Origin: Dipylidium caninum
Lineage: Eukaryota > Platyhelminthes > Cestoda > Cyclophyllidea > Dipylidiidae
DNA length: 64,000 nt
Assembly: GCA_017562135.1 (NCBI GenBank)
Contig: QEYB01000368.1
Location: 620,001-684,000, forward strand
Direction of reading: 5' to 3'
Part shown: piece after piece, positions 25,560 to 36,735 of the stretch
How positions within the stretch are numbered: the first letter of the stretch is position 1
Layout of the letters: each line of letters begins with the position of its first letter
Made by a program: the position numbers and the translations under genes
Notes under the pieces: model-generated
The model's database searches: none
Seen by the model: the letters and a program-made list of their open reading frames with translations, nothing else
What the model was told of the DNA's origin: nothing

Positions 25560-25820
25560 TGGAAGGTATTCTTGTCATTCTTGGCGTTTCGTATACATTC
25601 GCGGCCTTTAAAAGTGTCTACTTAGTAAAACGGTAGTCATTTTACGATTACCTTGTAGTGTATGATGGAGAAAGCGGGTATATACGAAGGCATGTTTACT
25701 CATATATAAAAAGGAACCAAATGGGTGAGACAAAGTATTCCACGTGGTTGGGTCGCGATAAGATAAAGACGGCACTCATATAGGCCATGTTAATTCCAAG
25801 AGGATATTTGGACGCTTGAC

Positions 25821-28800
25821 TCACAATTCTTCCCTCCCTCGAGTTGTGACAGCTGCGGCTACAACAAATAAATGCAAAAATAAAGGACACTTAAATGTGC
25901 AGCTATCTAATGAGATGCATGAAATATGTGGCAAAAAGTTGTAGGAAAACCATGAGTGCAAGACTTAACAAAACTATGATGTGAGAAATAAAAGTGCAAT
26001 CCGTTCCATAATGAGTAGAGAAGGGTTGCCAATTGTGGTCGTTGAAACAGGACTATAGTACTGCGGGGCTTTCGTAAATCTGAAAGGTACATTGTTCGGA
26101 ACGTAGGTCGGCAGCGATGTGCTTCTCTGACAAGTTTCCTTTCCTTGCCTCGGCGAAACGGCGTTGGAGAGCCTTGATTTCATTGTCGTACTTAATCCAA
26201 TCAGGTATTATTCGCATAGCGGCGACAAGTTTGGGTTCCTTTGTCATTGGATTGTTGCACAAATCGATTGTCTTGGCTCTCGATTTACTCTCGTCCGAGC
26301 ACCACGTCTCGCACCAGAGCCATTCCTGGGGCAACGACTTTATTGGCACCTGCGAGGTAAACTCGTCTCGTCAATAAATCTGTTAGTAAATTCAGAACCT
26401 AGAAACAGTAGTGTAGAAGTAATGCTACAATGGCTGTAAAGGGTATGTCAATTCTAAGAGATTTTAATGACCTAAGGAGTAATTATTTATGAGGGCACCC
26501 ACTTGGTGAATCATATTGTTGGGAAGATCCTGATCCAAATTGGACAGACTGTTTGGATCCTTTGAGAGAGCGTGATATTGCCCACGTAAACGGTCACCGG
26601 CTGCCATTTTCCGAAATCGAACTAAATCGACAACATAGAGCGCTGATATGTGGTAGGGACGATCACCTAAGTGAGATTGCCAATAGCCAGTTTTCCAAAA
26701 GCGAAAACCTTCCATCTCCTTTCGAGAATCACAGAACGGCGTATAACCGTAAGGCGCTCCCTCGAGATCCAAATTCACCAGCTCTTGTAAATCCGCGCGG
26801 ACAATCTGATAGTACAAGAAAACATTGATGTGAGTGGAGTCGAAGGAGTGAATCAAAGGTATATGGTATAAGCGAATAAACACTAATGTATGTCTGAAAG
26901 GTATTGACCGAATGCCCTATGATTAGAACAATAAAAATGTAAGGCGCGAATGAATGGAAAGCACCTGGTCAGCATCGACGAAAATTATTTTTTTTACGCT
27001 GAGAGGGAAGAGGACATCGAGAAAAAGAATTTTGTAGCCCCCAAATGATGCGTTGTTTTTCTGTCTGCGCGTGTAGCCACCGAGGCCACTGATATTGCAC
27101 CAATTCATACTCAAATCCATACTCGGCTGCCATGTAGGGAATGAACTCCTTAAAGGATGGCGACAAGTAGTTCTTGAGGAACCAAAATTTGACAGGCGAC
27201 TTGGTGTTCCGAATGACTGTGAGGATCATGATGCTATAGGCACAAATATAATCGAGACAAAAGAATTCTCAAACGATGCGTACTACCGGTGATTAACACA
27301 TTGATAGTATGTTGAAAGTAAGACGTACCGAAGGAAGCGCTCGTATAGATGTCCCGAGGCCAAAGAGAAAATGTTTATGGTTTCGTTTAGAGGTCTTCCC
27401 GATTCCTCCGTTGTGTAGGACGATTTTTTGATAAAGCTTAGTGTGCTATACAAGGACAGTAAAAGGTAACTACTAACTGTCCTCTGAAAACACCGAATAT
27501 GTTGGAGAAGACGGCTTACGGTACAGTGAAAGAATAAAGCAAATGGAGGAAACTGTGGATAGGCCAAATGAAATAGGCAGAGCGACGATTACCTATCAAC
27601 AACAGACCAAAGTTTTCCAAAAGGTTTGCCCTGATTACTGAGTGCACCGGAGACCCCACCCTCACTTTCATCTTCTACATCAAGAACACTATCCTTTAAG
27701 CGATTTGACTTCTTCTGAACGTCAACCCGTATTATCTTGGGACGAAAACTATCAATGACAGCGGTCAGGAGGGGTGAGTTTGGAGGGGAATCGGCATATT
27801 CGTGCCTAAAATATCCAAAATATCCATCCTTAATGGAAAATGTCCAACTAGGAGCGATACAAAGTCGAACATAGAGAAAACACAGTTTAGACGAGGAAAC
27901 GTTTCCATATGATAATGTACATGTAAAATCGACCTAATAAATGAGTAAAAAGAGGAAATCACCCGACGATGTCGTAGATATCACGCGATAGGCCTTCCCT
28001 TAGACTTAGGTGCCAGGCGCCGGGATTTGCTTTCAGTTGAAAATAACCCTGAAACCACCCATAAGATGAAAAACACATGAAACGAGTAAAAGGTCACAAA
28101 TCCAAAACATGAATTGATCGATGGAGTTAAAGAATGTCAGGTATAGGTCCTGGTCTTTACAAGAACATAATATTAAGAATATTATAAGTTGCAAATATTT
28201 ATACTGGATTTTACGAAGAAAAACTAGAATAATCAGCAACAACACAATAACAAGGTGGGCCGAATGCGATGGGAAAAGTGTGATTAGACTTGCCAGATTC
28301 GCCATTACAATAGTGTCATAACGATCTAATTTTTCAGACGTTCCAAGGGTGAATTGAAGACCTCTAGGCGGCTGCCTGGTTGACTCATCCAGACAGTGGC
28401 CTTCCAGCAAGAGATATTCCAATTGAAATTCCGCTTCGACTCGACGGTTCCCAGTGCGGGCTGCAATGTCAGCTAATCGCAAATTGTCCAAATCCTCCTC
28501 AGCTCGAATAGGAGCTACCATCCAGTTGTGAGGCGCGTCAACGCTGAGGGTTAGAAGCGATTTTCCAGGCAACCGATCAAAAACTGCTGATGGGGAATTA
28601 GTCATATTCTCGCCTTCCCCAGAATAGAGATAAGTTTGCCAAACGAAACGGTAATAACTAAAATTATAAAAGAGAAACTTCAATTAGAAGTGACTAAAAA
28701 GTTTAATAATAAAGAAATAAACTAACTTTTTTAAGGGAAGATCACTAAGATCATTTACTGGATTTAAAATGACGGTAATGCTACAGGGCAGAGATCTTCG

Positions 28801-31800
28801 CAAAACTAGAAGTATTTGGGAGAGACGCTGGGCATCACGTGAGGCTGGATCCACCACAGCGACGATGTCGTACTTTAGACCAGAATTCTTAGCAGGCAAT
28901 GTAAATGCCGAATAGGTTGATTTGATGCCTTTCAATGTCATACGTGAGCTGCTACCACCGGCAAATATACCCTCTGACGATATCTAAAATGAGCGTTTGA
29001 CAATTTAGAGAAATGACGATACAAGGCATTAAAAAATTTCAATAAAGCGCCAACCTACACTTTTGGCAAAAGAGTTCAAACGCCATTTTGCCGACTCTAA
29101 GACAGAAGCCGCCCTCCATACGAGTTCCGAGATATAATTAGCAGAGTTAGCATCGGAAAGCATGGTGGCTAGACGTTTGGCCATGATGTTAATACCCGTA
29201 TTCCTGATAGAGAGCTGTTCAGCCAACCGAAAATCTTCCGAGGCGAAAAATTCGTTGTCTCCAAAGGGACCATAGACACGACCATTGATAATTACTGCAG
29301 AGTTACCCGGTTGTATGTGAAGCGCCTTCTGACAGAAGGTCATATGTAAAGATAGCTTGTTGTCCAGATCGAGATCTGTGAAGGCTTGGAGAAACGTTTC
29401 ATATTCGAGGCCCTGTTTAAGAGTTAAAAAAGGAAAAGATTTACCCTAACTATAAAAAAAGCGAGATAACATTTACCAAGGGTTACGAAGTTCATATAAA
29501 AAGTAGTGAATTTTGGATAAAGGGCATTACTATAAACTGAATAATAGCGTAGTTGTCGTTTCGATTAATCCATGAAAGATTTATAGGTATTTTAAAAGTA
29601 CACAGACACTAGCCGGTGAAAAAAAATAGGATGCTATTTTACGGCAGGGGATACAAAATCAAATTTACGATCAAGTCCTCGAGCTATATAGAGATGAGTT
29701 TAAAAAAATCATTTGAAGGCCAGTTAGGGCATATAAAATAGATGTCAAGGGCATGGATGAGAGCAGAGCTGTGAGGATTTTCTTGACTTACAGAGACAGC
29801 CAAATCGATGAGTTGTCGAATCTCCCTCACATCGCCCCTCAATGCCCTGAGAGCCTCGTCGGTGATTTTAATGATGAAATTTTTGGCCGCCATAATGTTC
29901 ATATACTTTTGAGGGTGTTGGACAGCAGGTAAAGGCAACAAGCGCTCGGCCGGGTGGCCAATGAGCAGCAGAGCTCGAGTGAGCCATCCGCGGACACCCC
30001 AGACGCCGGTCCTCTGACCCAAGGCCGAATCCGAAGGATTAAGAACGAATCCAAGACGGGTACCCACGGCTGCGTGCCGGCGCATGAACTTGGCTGCTTG
30101 TGCGAGCAGCAAAAGACTGTGGTTTGAGAAAACATCATTGACCGAAGGTTCCAAGTCACCTAGCACCACCCACACCGTATTCACACGCGTCTCACTTTCT
30201 ACGTCTGTAGAGGAAAGTTGGACGGTGAGAAGCCCACTGGTCTTCAGCACTAAGGAACGCTCAATCTTCCCAAAATTCCATGCAAAATTCATTGAGCAAG
30301 TCTTTAAATTTTTACCACATCCTTTTGGTAATCGGACTATGGGGCCAGTCATGATATTTCATAACGAACTTCAGTGATCATTAAGCCGTGGTTTATACAG
30401 AAAAACAAACATCAGTAAATGAATACTGTAATGTATCCACAAAACAAATCAAAAAATAATTACAACTCTTAGCACAACGCTAGTCATGGAAGGGTTGCGA
30501 GATCAGGGCGTCAGAAAGAAAAGAAACAGGCTCTGAAGTACGAAGATGCTAGGGAATAAAAGCATGAGCGAAAGGCAGTGGATATCTGTCAAAAACGGCC
30601 CAAAAGTCGTCACAACGATAGGCAAAATAGGATCCTGAGTAGTGTGCATAAACTTGAGACCAGAAACAAATATTCTTTTCATAATAAGTACGTTGACTCA
30701 CATGAATTAATAAACCTTAAAACACCTTTAATAATCAGTGGTTGTTATTGTTGAAATTAAATCAAACAGTTACCTCTGCAGCGAGGTAGGCTTACCCCCC
30801 TTTAGAAGATATCGCATTTCGTCAGCCAACCAATTGGTTACCTCTCCAGTTGTTGCATTTTTCAAATCAATACCTGAAATGGGGAATATAGTTTGGTAGT
30901 AGTTCGCAAAATCAAGCAAAACAAACGAGATTACGAAGAACCAGCCGTTGTACCTTCCCGGGGAGCGTCAAGATGACCAAATTGAAGAAACGGAGTTATA
31001 GAGGCGGCGTCAGACCCATCACCAAGCGAGAATTTATTGACCAAGGGCGGCAATACAGATAGGAGACGGTGGTTTATTCGTGAGACCACCAAACCATCTG
31101 CCGCGAACAAGTCCTCTACGGACAGACCGTCGTAAAGTCTACCTTCAAACGCGGCTTGTTGAAAGTAAGTTGTTTGTTCCAACGCAGATGTCATGATGGT
31201 CTCTTGCAATCCACCCATTTTTTCGACCCCCTCCATGGAGAAAACCATCCCGTTGGAAATAATAGCGGGAAAGCCCGCTGCCTGTCTAACACCACTGATT
31301 TCGAGGTAATCGTAGTGATTCTAAGTATTACCGTAAAAGTTGACAGGTCAGTAACAAGCGCTGGAAGTTTTGTTATTTGTTAGAATACCACTGACACCAC
31401 AATTACATGCCGAGAAAAAGGGGCTACTTATTACTAATGCTTAGCAAAATAGGCTACCAATATTTAATGACTATGCTTTTATCAAATTCGCAGCTCAATG
31501 TGAAAATTCAATCGAGAATATCATAAGCATCGCTTCCACAGTTGAAATAACATACTACGGGAAAAACGTTAAAATACTATATCCTTGATTTCCAAAGTTT
31601 CGCATTCAAAAGACGCAGCTATGACGTCACTTTAAATTCAAGAACTGAAAAGATTAGCCTTAATACTGATTAAGCCGAAACTGCAATGTTAATAAATATT
31701 ATTGTTTAACGGCTCGTGTCAAATAAAGTACCATAGTTTAAATCAGGTGCTGGACTGCAAAGTTTCATAAACAAACATGATTATCAGCAATACTTTGATA

Positions 31801-34692
31801 TCAATATCGTAGATGCACTCCACTGTTGGTTCAACGAAGACATCCTCATGATAGGCGTCGGGAAAGCGATTCTTGAACTCGATTTCAACGAAATCGCTTG
31901 TAAACACGTCCTCTCCAACAACGTCATCTTTGGCGTAAAGACTAGTGAGGAAATTGAGTGCAGCCATGGCTCCGGGGTTTCCAAGCCCCAAAGTAGCGCT
32001 TCGGCGATTGGGATAGGTTTTTATATTGCCTGCAAGGTAGTTGAAAGCGCGAGCCATACTTCGACTCACAGACTCCACCTCAGGATTCACAGACCAGAGG
32101 AGACCAAGGCTAAGAGAATGTAAGAACAGGCGACTTCATCTCGATTAAATTTGCAATGAGTGAACATATATGAGAATTCAAAAAAATGAGCGGTTAGAAG
32201 CAGACCAATTTTTCTATACTTTTGCTTACCGAATGGGGACCTTTTTCATGATAATCGTTTCAGCCAATTTAAGCATCTCAATCGAAATCGACTGTGAGGG
32301 GTCAACAACAAATATCACATTGAAAAGATTCTTTCTGACATGCCTTAAAGCACCTGGCGGACCCATCATAAAGAGCCCATGAACGTTTGGCAACCAACCA
32401 CTGTAGCCGGTATTTCGCTCAAGGTCATTTAGGAATAAAGTGGGTGAGTTACGCATATCTAGAAGGTATTCGGCCAGTGACTGCGTGCTTGAAACTTTCC
32501 ATGAAGGTGCTAAGGCGATAGACGTCTTCATCTCTTGGGGAAGCCTGCAACAGTTGGGTTGCCTGGTCAGTCTGAAATTTAAAACAATTGGGTTGTGTGC
32601 AAGAGCTGTAGCCGAGAGAAGTATGGAAGTATAGATGAATACAAAATTATATAGTTCTTAACGGATGTAGCAAGCAGACTAAAAATCGCATATTTTACAA
32701 AAAATCATGACAAAGAAATATAATTGTCGCGAGAACAAAATTCGTGGGTTCTAGTTAAAAATCAGGAGAACATCGAAAATACAGTAAACACTTAGGAATT
32801 GGAGGCGCTAAGAAGAACTTAAACTCAGAGGCGACAAAATGTAAGATTACCAGAGTATAGGCAAAAAATAATTTCAGTTAATTGAGAAAAATATAGTTAT
32901 GCGGTATATACTGAAAGTCCGAGACCCTGAAGCTGATTGAGAAGATGGCTCTCGGAACGAAGTAGATCCAAGAGGGCGTAAATGTCAATGTCCGGAGAGA
33001 GGGTAAGCCCATTAAGGAGAAAAAGATTATGCCCCGGTCGAACACCATAAAGTTGCTCCAAAACCTCCTGATTATATTTCACTTCATTCCTCAGATTGCT
33101 AGACACTTTACGATGCGAAAGCTGGCTAAAAAATAAGTCGCCGAAAGATGTCAGAATTACGCCTGATTGTGGGTCGGTTAAATATATTACTAATCCATGT
33201 GAAAAAAATAATCAAAAAGCGAGTGCAGAAAAAGGGCTTACTAAGCGCGGGAAGGAAAATTTTGGCTCAGATCCTGCAACACAACCAAGGCAGCGCTATC
33301 TGTATTCTCCTCACTAGCAGCATCCATAATAGTTTGGGTAGCTTGTAAACCGAGATCTTGCATTTGCCAGGCTTTAAGTGGCCTAACTTCGGTTGTATTA
33401 TCGACGAGATGTCTTTGAAAAACGTTTAATTCAGCCTTTAGATCAGGGTACTTTGCTCGAAGCTGTGTGAAATTAAATCCCTGAAGTACGGAGTCCGTCT
33501 CATTCAGAGCGATTGTACCATCTAACATATCGTTACCACCTAAAGTACGGCAAAGACAAATCAACACATTGTTGTTTATTCCCGAATTATTTTCCATACC
33601 TTCGGCGTTTCTTTCATCCATGGCTTTATATTCCGTACTCTTTAAGACCAATGCAACCCCATATCCGTTTAGCCACGTTTTTGATGGAGGCGGGTTCTAA
33701 AATGGTAAAGTCCTGATCGAAGAGCTACACCTTTCCTTGAACATAAAGAAATATACATACATTGAAAAAGTGTCTAAAAATGTAAACAATAAGGCCCGAA
33801 TCTGCAAACATTTTGGCTTTTTTATGCCACTCATAAAATTCCCTGAGCCGCAAATCTCCATAGACAATTAAACGTGGAATGGCACTCGATAAGGTTTTTG
33901 TAGGATAAACGTTATCGGAGAGCAGTGGAGGATCGGCCAACGTTAGAGGGCAACCTAAAGTGATGTAGTATAGTGTTCGGGGTTTTACCAACTGAACAAG
34001 AAAGGAAAGCTCTCTCAACGGAGTTTTTCAGGTCTTCTAAATCGCATATAAAAGTAGAACCAATGCGAGCCCAAGTCTTGCGGCCTCTGCAAATTTCTGA
34101 CTTGTTCGAAGAATACTGAAAATGGGCCACTGAAGCCATGTGGTTAGCTGTCTCAACTTCTGGTGATAAGGCCCTAGAGGCCAAAGTAAGCCTAAACAGG
34201 CGTTTTTGCAGGTCTCGGTTGCTATTATTTCCCAATGGCACACCTTGAATATTTAGGACCATTTCTTCAAGTTCGTCCATTGCACGGGGTGAAATGCTTT
34301 CAGCAGATGAAAGTAAATCAGAGGAAGCATTGTTTGCTGACAGAGGTTCCAGATTGTCAATAAAGTCCCAGAAATAGTTTAAGGAAAGTTGGGCCAAAAA
34401 CTCCCTATAATTGAAAGAAATTAACTATACACAAGGTACACTTTCCGAAATAACTTGGAAAATAATTAGTTTTACAAATAACAAAAACATTGGATCTTCC
34501 AGATAAGCGACAGTTACTGAAATGAACACAAATAAGGCAAATTGAACAGCAAATAATAGAAACTCACGCAGCTTCGGCGATAACCGGTGTATCGTTCCAC
34601 GAAGATCCCAAGCGAACAGACACTTGGTAGTTGGAAACAGGAGCCGATTGAATAAGAAAGTAGATACCTAAACAATATATCCATGCGAACAT
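25821..34692 (-). CDS. UGGT1: UDP-glucose:glycoprotein glucosyltransferase
   Basis: ER folding sensor that re-glucosylates misfolded N-glycoproteins for calnexin/calreticulin. Twenty exons (minus): 34692-34568, 34404-33989, 33954-33761, 33696-33242, 33125-32912, 32571-32230, 32109-31794, 31281-30954, 30873-30796, 30336-29792, 29412-29059, 28983-28727, 28657-28294, 28048-27963, 27805-27593, 27445-27329, 27233-26965, 26805-26503, 26349-26091, 25858-25821. About 1756 residues. Exon 1 encodes a signal peptide ([15 protein letters not shown]). The thioredoxin-like repeats include [14 protein letters not shown] and LKAWQMQDL. The GT24 domain includes [19 protein letters not shown], the DADQ metal site and [10 protein letters not shown]. 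The 38-nt last exon ends REEL, an ER-retrieval signal. Phase bookkeeping shows one surplus base in exon 6 and one in exon 17. The exon 10 acceptor (30336) is weak. Directly downstream of ARV1. Confidence 0.93.
27038..27042 (-). other. Surplus base in C5/G5 run, UGGT catalytic exon
   Basis: On the gene strand the codons should read I-I-W-G-Y-K; the five-G run forces a +1 shift at W-G. Frame before and after is strongly conserved and no splice pair is available. Exon 27233-26965 is one base too long for its neighbours' phases. Confidence 0.8.
28049..28293 (-). other. GC-AG intron in UGGT
   Basis: Donor reads CTG|gcaagt. The conserved junction [17 protein letters not shown] needs this cut; no GT donor nearby gives the right phase. 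The gcaagt context is the usual one for GC donors. Confidence 0.75.
33955..33988 (-). other. 34-nt intron in UGGT
   Basis: Donor gtaaaa, acceptor tttag. Both flanking frames overlap as open reading frames here. Removing 34 nt joins ERAFLSCSV to [10 protein letters not shown] in phase 1. Confidence 0.7.
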
Positions 34693-34724
34693 CTGCAAAG
34701 AACGTTAAAAATATAGACAGTAAG
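34693..34724 (-). promoter_or_regulatory. 32-nt ARV1-UGGT spacer with splice acceptor abutting the UGGT ATG
   Basis: Between the ARV1 TGA and the UGGT ATG are only 32 nt, pyrimidine-rich and ending ttctttgcag|ATG. This is a good 3' splice site immediately before the start codon. It fits a spliced-leader trans-splice acceptor inside a polycistronic unit. There is no room for a separate promoter and poly(A) signal within the spacer itself. Confidence 0.65.
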
Positions 34725-35414
34725 TCAGTCAAAAAACTGAGTTTTAATAATAAAGCATTCAATGATAAGAACAAATGCACAGGAAAGTAGGGATATTATA
34801 GAAGAAACAATACAAGAGGCGTTCGAAATCGCCCTCAGAGAAGGAATTGTTGTTGGTAGAACACAGAAAAATCTCAGTAATGGTGCAAACAAAGCGGAAA
34901 ATTGGGGAAAGTGAGTTATAAGAGTAGCTTTCCAAGGATACATTAAGAAACCTATTAAGGAGCAAAAGTTTGTGAGAATGAGCAACTTAACAACGTCAAG
35001 AGTGTTAATTTTGGGTTCAAACAAAAGACAAAGTATGTACAATATCGAGCCGAATGCACAATTCAGAAAAACCTTCAAGAGAATATATAGGTAAAGCCTC
35101 GAATTTACTCCCATATGATCGAAACTGGAATTGAATTCGGAGTTTTCCGTACAAATCCAACCGAGAAACCCACTAAGGATACAGCTGAGGATTAGAAGAT
35201 GGAATAATCTTGGGAAATTGACGTTGCGCAGAATATGCCGATAAGCCTCGAGCTTGCACACTAACAAATCGATGGCGACTATTGTGAAGTCATATTCGAC
35301 ATATTTGTCGACAATTCTTCCACAGCATTTACACAAATGAAAGTGAATTATCTCTTTTGAGTACTTAGTAAAAATGTTAGGGGCCGCAGCGCCACAATGA
35401 ATGCATGTAAACAT
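34725..35414 (-). CDS. ARV1: ARV1 ER lipid-homeostasis protein
   Basis: ER membrane protein needed for sterol trafficking and GPI-anchor synthesis. Single exon, 229 residues from the ATG at 35414; an upstream in-frame GTG extends the frame but is not a likely start. The N-terminal ARV1 homology domain is clear: CIHCGAAAP, then HFHLCKCCGRIVDKYVEYD (two Cys pairs, probable zinc site), then LLVCKLEAYRHILRN. Four hydrophobic stretches follow, in keeping with a multi-pass ER protein. The gene ends 32 nt before UGGT on the same strand, so both may come from one transcript. Divergent from SIN3. Confidence 0.9.
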   Translation of the reverse strand: MFTCIHCGAAAPNIFTKYSKEIIHFHLCKCCGRIVDKYVEYDFTIVAIDLLVCKLEAYRHILRNVNFPRLFHLLILSCILSGFLGWICTENSEFNSSFDHMGVNSRLYLYILLKVFLNCAFGSILYILCLLFEPKINTLDVVKLLILTNFCSLIGFLMYPWKATLITHFPQFSALFAPLLRFFCVLPTTIPSLRAISNASCIVSSIISLLSCAFVLIIECFIIKTQFFD

Positions 35415-36717
35415 AAAAAATAGGCGAAGACGCGTGTGAAACACCTATTGGATACTTGGATCCAGGCGCTCGAAAAGAAAATTAAATTTGGCAATAAAAT
35501 CAAACGAAAATCACGTTAAGTCTTTCTTCAAGGAGTATAAATGTTGGAATAAGCTGGTCAATATGTTCAAAAACGTGAATATCGACAATCCGGTAGAGTT
35601 AAGGTATTAATAAGTCTGACTATCAGTTAGCAAAATAGGAAGACATAGAACAGTGTAGAATTAAATCTACTCTTAGAGAAGCAGTTGCCTTGATAAAACT
35701 CTTCAACTGATTACTAAAGGGCTTGCCATGTGCGCGCATTAGAAATGTTCGTCTCAGATTTCGACTCACAACCCGACACACGATTAAGAAATTAATGTAA
35801 GCAAAAGATTCATGCGGCCGTTGGGCAACCACGCACAACAAAACGGAGAATTTTTCCTTTCGTGGCTAAGCTACTCTAATTTAGCTTGCACTTTACGGAT
35901 ATGTTAACCGCGAAAATGCGTTGTATTAATGCATTATGTAAACCATTAATACACTAACAGCCAAATATAACATTTACTTGCATCCCCTAACAGAATAGAG
36001 AATGGTGCCTAGGAACAAAAACAAAAATTCACGGTAACTAACACACGTTTGTTTTAGCTATCCCTTTTGAAATAGTCCGGGCAATACTTGTTCCTCCTGG
36101 TATCGATCGTTCTTGTTACGCCGCAAAGGTCGCGTCTTTGGGATACGCAATCCGTTTTTCATGTATCCATATACTTCATATTATATTTTCCGGTGTCTGT
36201 TTGTGGTGTTTCGTATTTTTAGTACTTGCTTTACTGATTAGTTTGCTCTTAGGTTGTAAATCTTGTGATTTTGCTGTTGACAGCCACGCGTATTTAACGA
36301 ATGCGAGCAGATTTAAGCATATCTGCATTTTCGGCTTCTAAGACCTTGTTTGTATCTTAGCCGTGTGCGTTTTGTCGGGCTTACTTTACCCTACAAATTC
36401 TGCCGTTTCAGTACTTGGATTAAATGGATGAAAATACCCTTTGTACTCCTTCAACATACCTGTTCACATACTCTTGTCCTTTGTGTTGAGCTTATATCGG
36501 ATATAATACGTATCTTGATATCTCATAGTAATTTGTTTCTCGCTGCAAATGTGTACCATTTTGGTTTTTTGGAATCCTTTTCTTGTCTGCACTTTTAATT
36601 CAACTATTTTAGTTTAAATTAAAAAACGAAATTTCATTATTTGGGTAGATGCATTTCACAATTCATTTGCTAATTTTGAGTGTCGATTACAAAATTGTCA
36701 TTGTTTACGAATTTCAG
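35415..36717. other. ARV1-SIN3 divergent intergenic region
   Basis: About 1.3 kb, AT-rich, with no recognisable gene. Expected to hold the promoters of the ARV1-UGGT unit (minus) and SIN3 (plus), and possibly a 5' SIN3 exon. Short plus-strand ORFs at 36138-36598 have no visible domain. Confidence 0.5.
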
Positions 36718-36735
36718 CATAAGGAAGTAGATTTC

